Program-made: the position numbers and the translations under genes
Notes under the pieces: model-generated
What the model saw: the letters and a program-made list of their open reading frames with translations, nothing else
The model's database searches: none
Told to the model about the DNA's origin: nothing
Shown here: positions 1-6,813 of the stretch, one piece after another
How the letters are laid out: every line of letters starts with the position of its first letter
Position numbering within the stretch: position 1 is the stretch's first letter
Origin: Actinomycetota bacterium
Lineage (GTDB): Bacteria; Cyanobacteriota; Vampirovibrionia; Obscuribacterales; Obscuribacteraceae
DNA length: 7,124 nucleotides
Reading direction: 5' to 3'
NCBI GenBank assembly: GCA_903970355.1
Contig: CAJCIF010000069.1
Span: 1-7,124 of the forward strand

Positions 1-2133
1 TAAATTTTGCATTGTGGTTTCGGCAGTGGCTGTAGTCAATGATGGATCAATTTGTCTGAGTCGTTGATACAAACCATATTGAACTGATCCGGGAACGTTG
101 GTCGTCCAGGCTGTTGAACTGCTCGACACATCAATGTTTCCTGGGCAATTAGCAGTAGTGGGTGCCGAGTTGGTACTTGAGCTGCTTTGAATTTGTTGCA
201 ATAAGGCCCAAGCTGTAGTTGTTGTTCCAAATTCCAACGTGCCATTGCTATTTGTCGGATCGGCATAGGGCTGTCCACGCGTATATTGCCTGGAACCTGA
301 CGGAGCAGGCGGATTTGGATAGTTTGGATCGCCCAGAGTGAAGGAGTATTTGATGTTATACACTTTTCGGATGATGGTTTGGTATGCGGTAATCACTTCG
401 CCTTTGACGTATTCGAGGTTGGTTAGACCGCCGGAATTCTGGCCTTCGCCACTAGGGTAATTGACTCCAGCGCCACCCCGTCCATAACTTACGTTCCAGG
501 AATAAACGCTTGTTTCGCAGACAGCAGGCGGATTATTGTCATACGATGCATCAGTACAAAGTGTCGCTGCGCTTCCTGCCGCGTTGTACATGTCCAAAGC
601 CGGTGCCTGATAGATATTTTGTTGTCCGTTCAAGCCTGGATCCGGTAGGAACTGCTCGCGAGCATCGTTATTTGGTTGCCACGGAGTGGAAGCGAAGCTG
701 TTGCCAGAAACAATTGCGCCTGATCCAAATGTTCCTCCAGTGGGATCGAGCGTGGCATTTTTGCCATACGTGTCCGTTCCGGTTGATGCGTAATAGGCAG
801 CCCAATTAGACATTTGAGTGGGGAATGTCGAATCGGCAGTTCCAAAGACGTACCCTCCGTTAGCAGTTGAGGAGGCATATGAATAAATACCGCCACCACC
901 ACCAGTGCCTTGATAAAGCTCTTTATTGAATAAGCTTTGTCCTTGGGCGAGGGTACCGGTATCTTCAACGGCATTGATAGTGCCACCGGAATTGTAAACG
1001 GTGTCGTAGTCGTTGCGAATACGCACATAACCACGTGGTATCGAAATCGGATAGGTGTAGTTATTGGCACCGATAGTGGCACACGCTACTGCGGCAGCCA
1101 ATAAACTTGTGTTGTGATTTTGCGCCGTTGCATTTGTTTGACCCAACAATGAGTTGAAGGGCAAGTGGTGCGTAGTAGTACTGGTAGTAGAGGTAGTACT
1201 AGCGCTGGGATCAGTAGTCTCTGTATTGAAGCGACCGAGATCGATCAAGTGTGGAAATTGCACCGGGTTAACGGCTATTGCATAAACGGGCGGCAAAGCT
1301 GTCCAGTTTGCAGTGCTAGCTGGAGTAACCACCAGTCCTTTGTAGCCGTAGACGAATGGCTGTTTGCTTTGAGATCCGTTGTAAGTGGTGGTCGGCGATT
1401 CAACGCCAGTGTTGTCCACAAGGGTGTTTACCATTGTGGTGTAGTCGGAAGTTAGCGTTCCACTGTTGAAATAAACGTTGGCTTTGCCCACTTGCGTGCC
1501 GGCAACCCCCCCAACATATCCCGGTGATAGATCGCTAATCAGGGCAGTAGTATGCAGCTTGCTGTCGGCTCCAGTTGTCCACTTATTACCCAGCATGTTG
1601 TTGTCGTTGCCGTCCGCGACGTTTTGGAAAGCGAAGGACAAAGTGTTAGCTGTGTCTTCAGCAGGAAGCTGACAGGAACTGGCAAGCTTGGAGTAAAGCG
1701 CATCTCCAATGAGCTGCAAATTCTGAATGACTTGGGTGGCGTTCGTATTTGAAGCTGTCGTGTTTTCTACAGCGGCATTCATTGCCACCATGAGCGCTGC
1801 GCCAGCAGCCCGGTTATAAGCAAAAATATTGTAGGCGTAGTAGTTGGAGTTGGTTGGGTCGATGATCGGATTACCGCCACCATCTACGGACAACCCTTCC
1901 AATTCATAGGGTTCGGTACCATTCCAGGTTGATATTTGAGAAATATCGGCCGTAATGGAAACCAATTGCCGTGCGGCTCCAATAGCACCAGCATCTGAGG
2001 CGTTTGCCATCTGCTTATTGCCACCAAACATTCTCATGAGCGAGAAAAGGAAGACGGCGAGCAGGATCATGAATAACGCGCAAGCCGCGACTATACCGAG
2101 CGTTGCTCCGCGTTTTCTGTGTAGGTGCGCCAT
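1..2133 (-). CDS. TadG/TadE-like Flp pilus assembly protein, 3' end missing
   Basis: The minus-strand frame is open for 711 codons from ATG 2133-2131 to the left edge, so the C-terminus is missing. The N-terminus is diagnostic: a basic stretch (HRKRG, about residues 5-9), one hydrophobic helix (about 11-33), then the family signature in which a polar helix reads ANASDAGAIGAARQL (about 43-57). This matches the TadE/TadG-like N-terminal domain (Pfam PF13400 type), found in proteins of the tight-adherence (Tad/Flp) pilus or related secretion machinery. The protein would be anchored in the inner membrane with the remaining 650+ residues outside. That region is rich in Ser, Thr, Asn, Gly and Tyr, has a Ser/Thr block near residues 306-322 and few cysteines, and I recognise no domain in it. 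A strong purine-rich ribosome site precedes the chosen ATG. The family call is good; the exact role (pilus assembly, minor pilin-like or surface protein) is inferred. Confidence 0.8.
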   Translation of the reverse strand, partial: MAHLHRKRGATLGIVAACALFMILLAVFLFSLMRMFGGNKQMANASDAGAIGAARQLVSITADISQISTWNGTEPYELEGLSVDGGGNPIIDPTNSNYYAYNIFAYNRAAGAALMVAMNAAVENTTASNTNATQVIQNLQLIGDALYSKLASSCQLPAEDTANTLSFAFQNVADGNDNNMLGNKWTTGADSKLHTTALISDLSPGYVGGVAGTQVGKANVYFNSGTLTSDYTTMVNTLVDNTGVESPTTTYNGSQSKQPFVYGYKGLVVTPASTANWTALPPVYAIAVNPVQFPHLIDLGRFNTETTDPSASTTSTTSTTTHHLPFNSLLGQTNATAQNHNTSLLAAAVACATIGANNYTYPISIPRGYVRIRNDYDTVYNSGGTINAVEDTGTLAQGQSLFNKELYQGTGGGGGIYSYASSTANGGYVFGTADSTFPTQMSNWAAYYASTGTDTYGKNATLDPTGGTFGSGAIVSGNSFASTPWQPNNDAREQFLPDPGLNGQQNIYQAPALDMYNAAGSAATLCTDASYDNNPPAVCETSVYSWNVSYGRGGAGVNYPSGEGQNSGGLTNLEYVKGEVITAYQTIIRKVYNIKYSFTLGDPNYPNPPAPSGSRQYTRGQPYADPTNSNGTLEFGTTTTAWALLQQIQSSSSTNSAPTTANCPGNIDVSSSSTAWTTNVPGSVQYGLYQRLRQIDPSLTTATAETTMQNL

Positions 2134-2137
2134 AGCC

Positions 2138-2145
2138 CCTCCCCC
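2138..2145 (-). promoter_or_regulatory. Strong Shine-Dalgarno site of the TadG-like gene
   Basis: Read on the minus strand, the bases just before ATG 2133-2131 are GGGGGAGGGGCT. They contain GGAGG (2142-2138) four bases from the start codon. This is the clearest ribosome site in the window and fixes the start of the TadG-like gene, since the N-terminal membrane anchor follows at once. Its long G run is unusually strong compared with the weak or missing sites of the neighbouring genes. Confidence 0.7.
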
Positions 2146-2171
2146 AAAGAAATGTCTGCCGGCTCCCTTTC

Positions 2172-2183
2172 GGGTCCGGACCC
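2172..2183. repeat. Perfect 12-bp palindrome in the TadG-like leader
   Basis: The sequence GGGTCCGGACCC is its own reverse complement. It lies about 40 bp upstream of the TadG-like start codon. Shorter flanking arms (GGCT at 2161-2164, AGCC at 2184-2187) could lengthen a stem around it, although unevenly. It could be an operator for a dimeric regulator or part of an RNA hairpin in the leader. The palindrome is directly visible; its function is unknown. Confidence 0.5.
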
Positions 2184-2201
2184 AGCCAAATAGTAATCGC
2201 C

Positions 2202-2275
2202 TATAATTAGCTTATTTTAAGAATGTCCAGTCGTCAAGATGACAAATGCTTAATTATAAGCGGAAGTTAAGCTAA
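2202..2275. repeat. Cluster of AT-rich inverted repeats between TadG-like and HD-GYP genes
   Basis: Several short perfect arms occur here. TATAATTA (2202-2209) pairs with TAATTATA (2251-2258). TTAGCTTA (2207-2214) pairs with TAAGCTAA (2268-2275). GCTTAA (2248-2253) pairs with TTAAGC (2267-2272) around a 13-base loop. The arms overlap, so not all pairings can form at once. The region follows the HD-GYP stop codon and precedes the TadG-like gene, both on the minus strand. It may hold a weak terminator, a promoter or regulator sites. No stem is GC-rich or followed by a T run, so a classical intrinsic terminator is not supported. On the minus strand it includes a perfect TATAAT (2258-2253) and, separately, a TTGACG (2237-2232). 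Neither has a good partner at 16-18 bp, so no promoter can be fixed. Confidence 0.35.
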
Positions 2276-2303
2276 CTCCACCCCAGTCTATATATGTAGA
2301 TTT

Positions 2304-4577
2304 CTATTCAATATTTTGGATTTTGCCTTCCGTAAAACAGGCGACAAAAGCATCCACAACATTTGGGTCGTACTGTTTGTCCTTGCCTGCGACGATTAGT
2401 TTCAAGGCTTCATCTGGAGCAATGCCCGGTCCGTATCGCATTGGGCTTATAAGATTGAAGTAGGCATTAGCAATAAAGACGATGCGAGCGGCAAGCGGAA
2501 TGTCTTCTCCGCCCAGGCCTTGTGGATAACCATTGCCATCGAATTCCTCGTGGTGGGCTCGTACCACTTGGCCAAGGCGGGCCAGGTCCGGGAAAGACTC
2601 CAGCAATTCGGCTCCATCAAGCGGGTGCCGCATGACCGTTATGAGCTCGGGGTCCGACAATTCTTCATCGCGTTTTTGCAGAATCGTCGGTGAGGAGCCC
2701 AGTTTGCCCAAATCGTGCAAGAGAGCAGCCTGCCTGATCATGTTCAACTCGTCCTCGGACAAATTCATTTGCTTGGCGATCGCAGTGGCGATTTCAGCTA
2801 CTTGTCTGGCATGACCGTTTACGTACTTGTCCTTTTGCTCAATTTCCGAAATCCAACCGTCCATGCGGGCAAGCATGCGGGCGTCCAATCCGGGAGTAGC
2901 AAAAATATAGTCACTGGTTGGAGTAGACGAAGACGAAGCCAGAATGCGATTCAATTTCGCTTGCGCTTCTTCTTCATCAATTTCTATAGGCGGTCCTTCT
3001 ACAAATGCATCAGGTGGTGCTCCTTCCGCTTTGGCAGCGGCGAAGGCAGCTTTGTCTTTATGCAGTGATGCCAACAATGCGCTCTGCATGCCTGCTTGCG
3101 TATTCTTGGCTTTGTGACTCATCTTTCTACCTAAGCCAGGACCGGTAGCAGATTGCGCCGCTTTTGGTGTTGGAATTGAATCTAGATCGCCCCAAGCTGA
3201 TTCTGCTTTTGTTTCACTTTCAGTAGATTTCTCAACTTCTGTAGGAGAAAAATCATCTTGAGTTGGTTCGCCTGGTGCTTCAGTCGGGGCTTCTGAAATC
3301 ACGACGGGCGGTGCATCCCCTGTTATAGCCGCTGCTGCATCTGCGTTTACATCCGGTTGTGATTCCGCTTGTGGAGTACCGCTAGGACCGAAATCCAGCA
3401 TTGCTTGTACTGCCTTGCCTGGAGTCATTGATACTTCGCCGGTTGGTGGCACAGCGCTGGCGTGATCGGTTGTAGTGCGGGCGGCAATGTTTGCCTGTGA
3501 AGCAGCCGGTTTAGGAGGAGCGACCGGTTTGGTTGGTGCTACGGGTGGTGCAAGCACGGACGGTTTTGGCGGTGCTGAAGTTTTTGCAGCAGAAGGTATG
3601 GCTTGCTGGCCGAGCGCTCCTTTTAGTGCGGCACGCACAGATTGAATGGATGCTTTCCCTTCTTCTTGATCGGGAGTGACAATGCGCTGGTGAAGCTGCA
3701 TGATCGGTTCGCGGGCTCGCTTTTCGACAGGCAACTTAACGAGAGCTTCCGCCACTTTATCGGCGACGTTCTGAACCATGTCAATTTCGCCGTAAGTCCA
3801 GGCTCGCCTGTAATCACATTGATGCAAAATGACGCATCCGTGAACAGCATCCGCGCTGCGCAGCGGTATACCGAGAAGAGAACGAACACCGATGAATTGC
3901 AGTTCTTCCTGAACCGGCGAAACATAGGAATTTTGCTGGCCCTCAAAAAATTTCAAAGGCGTGCGTGACAAAAGGCTTTGCGCAATAACAGCTGAATCCG
4001 TTGTTGGCCAACGATACTGGTGACAGCTTTGCACTTTATCTTGTTGCCAGAACTCATAACACTTCCATCCGGCCTGAGTGTCATCGGTGCAAATGAACAA
4101 ACAACGGCTTGCCTTCAATGCCGTTCCCAGAATATTGACGACCATGAAAAGTGCATCGCCAATGCCGAAAGAGAGGGCCATGACGTTTCCTATTTCGACG
4201 AGAAAACTTTCTCGGAATGTGTCCCGTTGTACGACATCATTTATTTGAGCTTGTCTGATAACCGCGCCCAGTTCGCCGAGCATGACACGCATAGCGTTAA
4301 TTTCGCCAATATTTATAGGTTCGCGCTTAGTGAGGCTAACCGAGCCGAAACTGCCGCCATGCAAAACAAGCGGAAAGGTGACGGTGGGCAGGCGCTCCTG
4401 TTCACCCTGGTTAAGCCGATACTCGCAGATGCTGGTGACATTTGGATCGAGCGGATTGCTCAGCATTATCTGACAGCACTCAGTTCCAAGTGCATCACCG
4501 ATTTCTTTTACTGTTGTCTCCAGAATCCGTTTCAGGTCACGGACTCCGGCTAATCTTTGCACTAAAGCTGTGGTCAT
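2304..4577 (-). CDS. GAF-GAF-HD-GYP domain protein, probable c-di-GMP phosphodiesterase
   Basis: This 757-residue protein has no signal peptide or membrane helix and should be cytoplasmic. Residues about 10-112 look like a compact GAF domain and 122-282 like a second, fuller one. Residues about 300-550 form a linker rich in Pro, Ala, Ser and acidic residues. The HD-GYP domain spans about 562-757: H589 in the first helix, HD at 621-622 followed by K625, HP at 651-652, HH at 675-676, and GNGYP at 681-685. HD-GYP enzymes hydrolyse cyclic di-GMP to pGpG or GMP at a two- or three-metal centre. The later motif usually written as D-x-x-D-A reads N704-A-Y-F-N708, so the Asp metal ligand is replaced by Asn and activity may be reduced or lost. 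The ATG has only a weak GAGAG 10 bases upstream, but the GAF helix begins soon after, which supports this start. The NUDIX gene lies 38 bp upstream on the same strand, so co-transcription is plausible. Confidence 0.88.
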   Translation of the reverse strand: MTTALVQRLAGVRDLKRILETTVKEIGDALGTECCQIMLSNPLDPNVTSICEYRLNQGEQERLPTVTFPLVLHGGSFGSVSLTKREPINIGEINAMRVMLGELGAVIRQAQINDVVQRDTFRESFLVEIGNVMALSFGIGDALFMVVNILGTALKASRCLFICTDDTQAGWKCYEFWQQDKVQSCHQYRWPTTDSAVIAQSLLSRTPLKFFEGQQNSYVSPVQEELQFIGVRSLLGIPLRSADAVHGCVILHQCDYRRAWTYGEIDMVQNVADKVAEALVKLPVEKRAREPIMQLHQRIVTPDQEEGKASIQSVRAALKGALGQQAIPSAAKTSAPPKPSVLAPPVAPTKPVAPPKPAASQANIAARTTTDHASAVPPTGEVSMTPGKAVQAMLDFGPSGTPQAESQPDVNADAAAAITGDAPPVVISEAPTEAPGEPTQDDFSPTEVEKSTESETKAESAWGDLDSIPTPKAAQSATGPGLGRKMSHKAKNTQAGMQSALLASLHKDKAAFAAAKAEGAPPDAFVEGPPIEIDEEEAQAKLNRILASSSSTPTSDYIFATPGLDARMLARMDGWISEIEQKDKYVNGHARQVAEIATAIAKQMNLSEDELNMIRQAALLHDLGKLGSSPTILQKRDEELSDPELITVMRHPLDGAELLESFPDLARLGQVVRAHHEEFDGNGYPQGLGGEDIPLAARIVFIANAYFNLISPMRYGPGIAPDEALKLIVAGKDKQYDPNVVDAFVACFTEGKIQNIE

Positions 4578-4615
4578 TTACAACTAGCTCTCAGTCAGCT
4601 CCATCGGTAATCGTA

Positions 4616-5125
4616 TCAATAATTCAGCAATTTCAATTTTGCGGTCGCCAACTTGACCACCTCAACCACATTGTTCGCCAGTTTCAGTTCTCCTAAACCT
4701 TCAAGGGGAACCCAGCGTGCTGAGTGCACCTCTTCTGTGGTTGTAATGGTCGGCAAGTTCTCGAAAAGAGGCACTGGCCTGCATAAATAGGCGAGGTCTA
4801 GATGGTAAAGAGATACTTCTTTCTCGATTGCTGTCACAGCATGTAAGCAAAGCGGCTGCGGCAAAAATTGAAAGCCTTTCTTGCCTGTCTGGGGTACCGG
4901 TTCGCTTAAAACCTCTACATTAACGCCCGTTTCTTCGAAAGTCTCTCGTATTGCAGCTTCGTGCGGCATTTCCATATCGGCTATATGTCCGCCAGGCGGT
5001 AGCCAGGCTTGAATACGTCGATGATGGACAAGAAGAATATGATTTGACGCGATGACAACCGCGCTTGCGGTGAAGTGATTCGGAATGCGATGGTAAGGTT
5101 GATCAGCTCCGTCGGTATGTTGCAT
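4616..5125 (-). CDS. NUDIX hydrolase
   Basis: NUDIX enzymes cleave nucleoside diphosphates linked to another moiety, using a metal-binding helix. The full box is present, numbering from the longer GTG start at 5194: G69, E75, R83-E84, E87-E88, G90, V91. It is preceded by the usual WLPPGGH stretch. HFTASAVVI just ahead is the first strand of the fold. Substrate cannot be told from sequence. The start is uncertain. The frame stays open up to GTG 5194-5192, giving 192 residues and adding a basic, hydrophobic 23-residue leader. I prefer ATG 5125-5123, giving 169 residues, because it places the fold about 18 residues from the start and leaves room for promoters towards the divergent gene. Neither start has a clear ribosome site. 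The stop codon lies 38 bp before the HD-GYP gene, so the two may be co-transcribed. Confidence 0.88.
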   Translation of the reverse strand: MQHTDGADQPYHRIPNHFTASAVVIASNHILLVHHRRIQAWLPPGGHIADMEMPHEAAIRETFEETGVNVEVLSEPVPQTGKKGFQFLPQPLCLHAVTAIEKEVSLYHLDLAYLCRPVPLFENLPTITTTEEVHSARWVPLEGLGELKLANNVVEVVKLATAKLKLLNY

Positions 5126-5211
5126 ATCCGCTTGGAAAGCCAGGTGCAGGAACGCAAGCAGTATAACGCGGGGCGATCCCCTGGACAGTTTCACTAAGTT
5201 ACAATTGCTTT
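5126..5211. promoter_or_regulatory. Divergent intergenic region between NUDIX and membrane-protein genes
   Basis: If NUDIX starts at 5125, these 86 bp must carry promoters for both directions. On the minus strand a TATACT (5166-5161) is a possible -10 box for NUDIX, without a good -35 partner. On the plus strand TACAAT (5200-5205) lies six bases before the GTG start of the membrane gene, and TGGACA (5182-5187) is too close to pair with it. GGGG-CGAT-CCCC (5170-5181) could form a small hairpin or operator half-sites. All assignments are from hexamer matches only. Confidence 0.3.
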
Positions 5212-6159
5212 GTGGAAAATAACCCGGAATTAGTCACTGAGCCAATAGCCCAACTGGAATCGGTGGGCGATTTGTTTGGCCATGCCGTTCGTCTATATCG
5301 GGCCAATTTCGTCGCTATTTTAAGAGCGTTGCTTCTGCCCACGATTGTATTCACAGCCGGGCGCATTGTTCTGCAATTTGCAATTGCTCAGCATCTTTCT
5401 TTCGATCTGAAAAATCCGGCTAATTATTTCGGACTGCTGGGGGTGATCATGATCATCTCTCCTCTCTGGATGCTCACCTTGAAGCAGATAGCGTTAACGA
5501 CACATCTAATTGGATATACGAACAGTTTTGTTGATGCCTATCGCAAAATCGTTTCTAAGCAATGGCAATTATTCGGTTGCATGTGGCTTAGTTCACTGGC
5601 ATTTTTTATGAATGCAATTGGCTGGATGATATTTGCCATTGTGCTTTCCCTTCTATATAAGAGTGTTTTTCCAGCCGGCGATGTTTTAATCGGTCCGGTG
5701 TCCATAATTTTGGTTACGATTGCCGGCGTTATGCTGGGCTCTTTTCTTGTTACTGCCTTCTGGGGCTTTAGCTGTTTTGCCCTTACTGTTGAAGAAAAGG
5801 ATTTTTCAAAAGGACTGAAAACAGCCGTTTCTTATATCCTCGGCAATGCGTGGCGGGTAATTTTGTTTGTGCTCGCTGTCGGGATCTGCATGTCTGCATT
5901 GATGCCGCCTCTTTATTTGCCACCAGTTTTGGTGGGCGCTCTGGAGGGCTATCGCTATGCTGTGACGCACGGCACGAGTATGACGCAAATTCCTCCCTAC
6001 CTCTTAGTCTTTGGACAAGTGTGGGAATCCATGATCAATATGTTTCTCTGGCCCATTTTCTTTTTTTGTCAGGGCCTCTTTTATCGAGACTTGACCATGC
6101 GAGAACAAGCAACGGACGTGGTAAAGAGATTGGAAAAACTCGAATTAAGTGGAGCTTAA
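5212..6159 (+). CDS. Six-helix membrane protein, glycerophosphodiester phosphodiesterase membrane domain/DUF7847-like
   Basis: This 315-residue protein has about six hydrophobic stretches: roughly 32-60, 72-100, 118-150, 158-190, 213-235 and 263-291. The N-terminus (V-G-D-L-F-G-H-A-V-R-L-Y-R, 18-30) and the stretch after helix four (L-T-V-E-E-K-D-F-S-K-G-L-K-T-A, 191-205) match the pattern of integral membrane proteins named after the membrane domain of glycerophosphoryl diester phosphodiesterase. No catalytic phosphodiesterase domain is attached, so enzymatic activity is not implied. It starts with GTG and no ribosome site is visible; the frame is open upstream only to a TAA at 5164 and offers no better start. 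It is the first gene of a tight plus-strand operon with the DUF4129 and DUF4350 genes, a setting where such proteins are common. Function is unknown. The membrane nature is sure; the family assignment is likely. Confidence 0.75.
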   Translation: MENNPELVTEPIAQLESVGDLFGHAVRLYRANFVAILRALLLPTIVFTAGRIVLQFAIAQHLSFDLKNPANYFGLLGVIMIISPLWMLTLKQIALTTHLIGYTNSFVDAYRKIVSKQWQLFGCMWLSSLAFFMNAIGWMIFAIVLSLLYKSVFPAGDVLIGPVSIILVTIAGVMLGSFLVTAFWGFSCFALTVEEKDFSKGLKTAVSYILGNAWRVILFVLAVGICMSALMPPLYLPPVLVGALEGYRYAVTHGTSMTQIPPYLLVFGQVWESMINMFLWPIFFFCQGLFYRDLTMREQATDVVKRLEKLELSGA

Positions 6160-6813
6160 ATGGCCAGGGAATTTCGAGACTTTCATCAGTTGATTGCCGA
6201 AACGGCTCAACACTATCGCTTCAGCAAAGCATCAGAAGCATTCTCTAGTTTTCAAGAATGGTTCACCGATTTTGTGCGCTGGCTTGCTCAGCAATTTCAA
6301 ATCAATTTTCAGGCAACACGAGTCGATACCAGTGCCATGGGCAATGTATTCAAACTATTGCTCTATGGAGTTGGAATCGTTTGCTTTGGCCTGGGCATCT
6401 ATATATTGATTCTGAGATTGAACCAGGAAAGAAAAAGAAAACGCGGAAACGTTGCCGGACCTTCAGCTGTTTCTGTGCGTTTGAATAGCGGGGAGTGGCA
6501 GAGTGAAGCAGACAAACTTGCTGCTGCAAAAGATTGGCGTTCGGCCTGCCGCTCTCTCTATATGGCTTGCCTGCGTCTTCTCGATGAATCGGCCACTATT
6601 GCCTTTAACCCTACTCGCACCAATATCGAGTATTACTATGCTTTGAGCGGAAATACGGCGATCCAAAAGGTCTTCCGACAGTTAGCCAATCTTGTAGATG
6701 CCTTCTGGTTTGGAGACAGGGTGGCAAAGGACGAAGACTTTAATACCTGCAAACAACTGCTGGGCGAAATTCAAACGAGCATTGAGGCAAATGCAAAATC
6801 TAAGCAGCAATAA
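6160..6813 (+). CDS. DUF4129 domain-containing membrane protein
   Basis: This 217-residue protein has an amphipathic N-terminal part (about 24-50, rich in Trp and Phe), a single membrane helix (about 63-87), a basic stop (RKRKR, 91-95) and a C-terminal DUF4129 domain (about 115-205). The domain shows the usual order: A-x-K-D-W-R-S-A and L-Y-M-A-C-L-R-L-L (123-141), then P-T-R-T-N-x-E-Y-Y (151-159), then a late F-W-F-G (182-185). The positive charges suggest that the C-terminal domain is in the cytoplasm. The biochemical role is unknown; DUF4129 genes typically sit beside DUF4350, MoxR ATPase and DUF58 genes. Its ATG follows the upstream TAA with no gap, and GGAG (6151-6154) lies five bases before it, inside the previous gene, which suggests translational coupling. 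Confidence 0.85.
   Translation: MAREFRDFHQLIAETAQHYRFSKASEAFSSFQEWFTDFVRWLAQQFQINFQATRVDTSAMGNVFKLLLYGVGIVCFGLGIYILILRLNQERKRKRGNVAGPSAVSVRLNSGEWQSEADKLAAAKDWRSACRSLYMACLRLLDESATIAFNPTRTNIEYYYALSGNTAIQKVFRQLANLVDAFWFGDRVAKDEDFNTCKQLLGEIQTSIEANAKSKQQ

Noticed and set aside
118..132. D-V-S-S-S in the TadG-like protein, fitting the DxSxS metal motif of von Willebrand factor A domains.
   Set aside because: It follows a polar stretch (N-C-P-G-N-I) instead of the hydrophobic strand that precedes a real MIDAS motif, and lies in Ser-rich sequence where the match is expected by chance.
630..1082. A 150-codon minus-strand frame and several plus-strand frames (for example 510-809 and 1165-1455) in the first 2.1 kb.
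   Set aside because: All lie inside the continuous 711-codon TadG-like frame, have compositions without recognisable domains, and no ribosome sites that stand out.
2248..2272. The GCTTAA/TTAAGC stem as an intrinsic terminator for the HD-GYP gene.
   Set aside because: The stem is only six base pairs, AT-rich, with a 13-base loop and no T run after it.
4020..4026. C185-H186 in the second GAF domain as a possible bilin-binding Cys-His pair.
   Set aside because: It lies well before the segment where the chromophore cysteine of phytochrome-type and cyanobacteriochrome GAF domains is found, and surrounding motifs do not match.
4020..4553. A 177-codon plus-strand frame opposite the HD-GYP gene, with 3642-3968 similar.
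   Set aside because: It is antisense to well-supported GAF domain sequence and shows no domain of its own.
5212..6159. Enzymatic glycerophosphodiester phosphodiesterase.
   Set aside because: Only the membrane-domain type of sequence is present; no catalytic barrel or its His/Glu motifs are seen.
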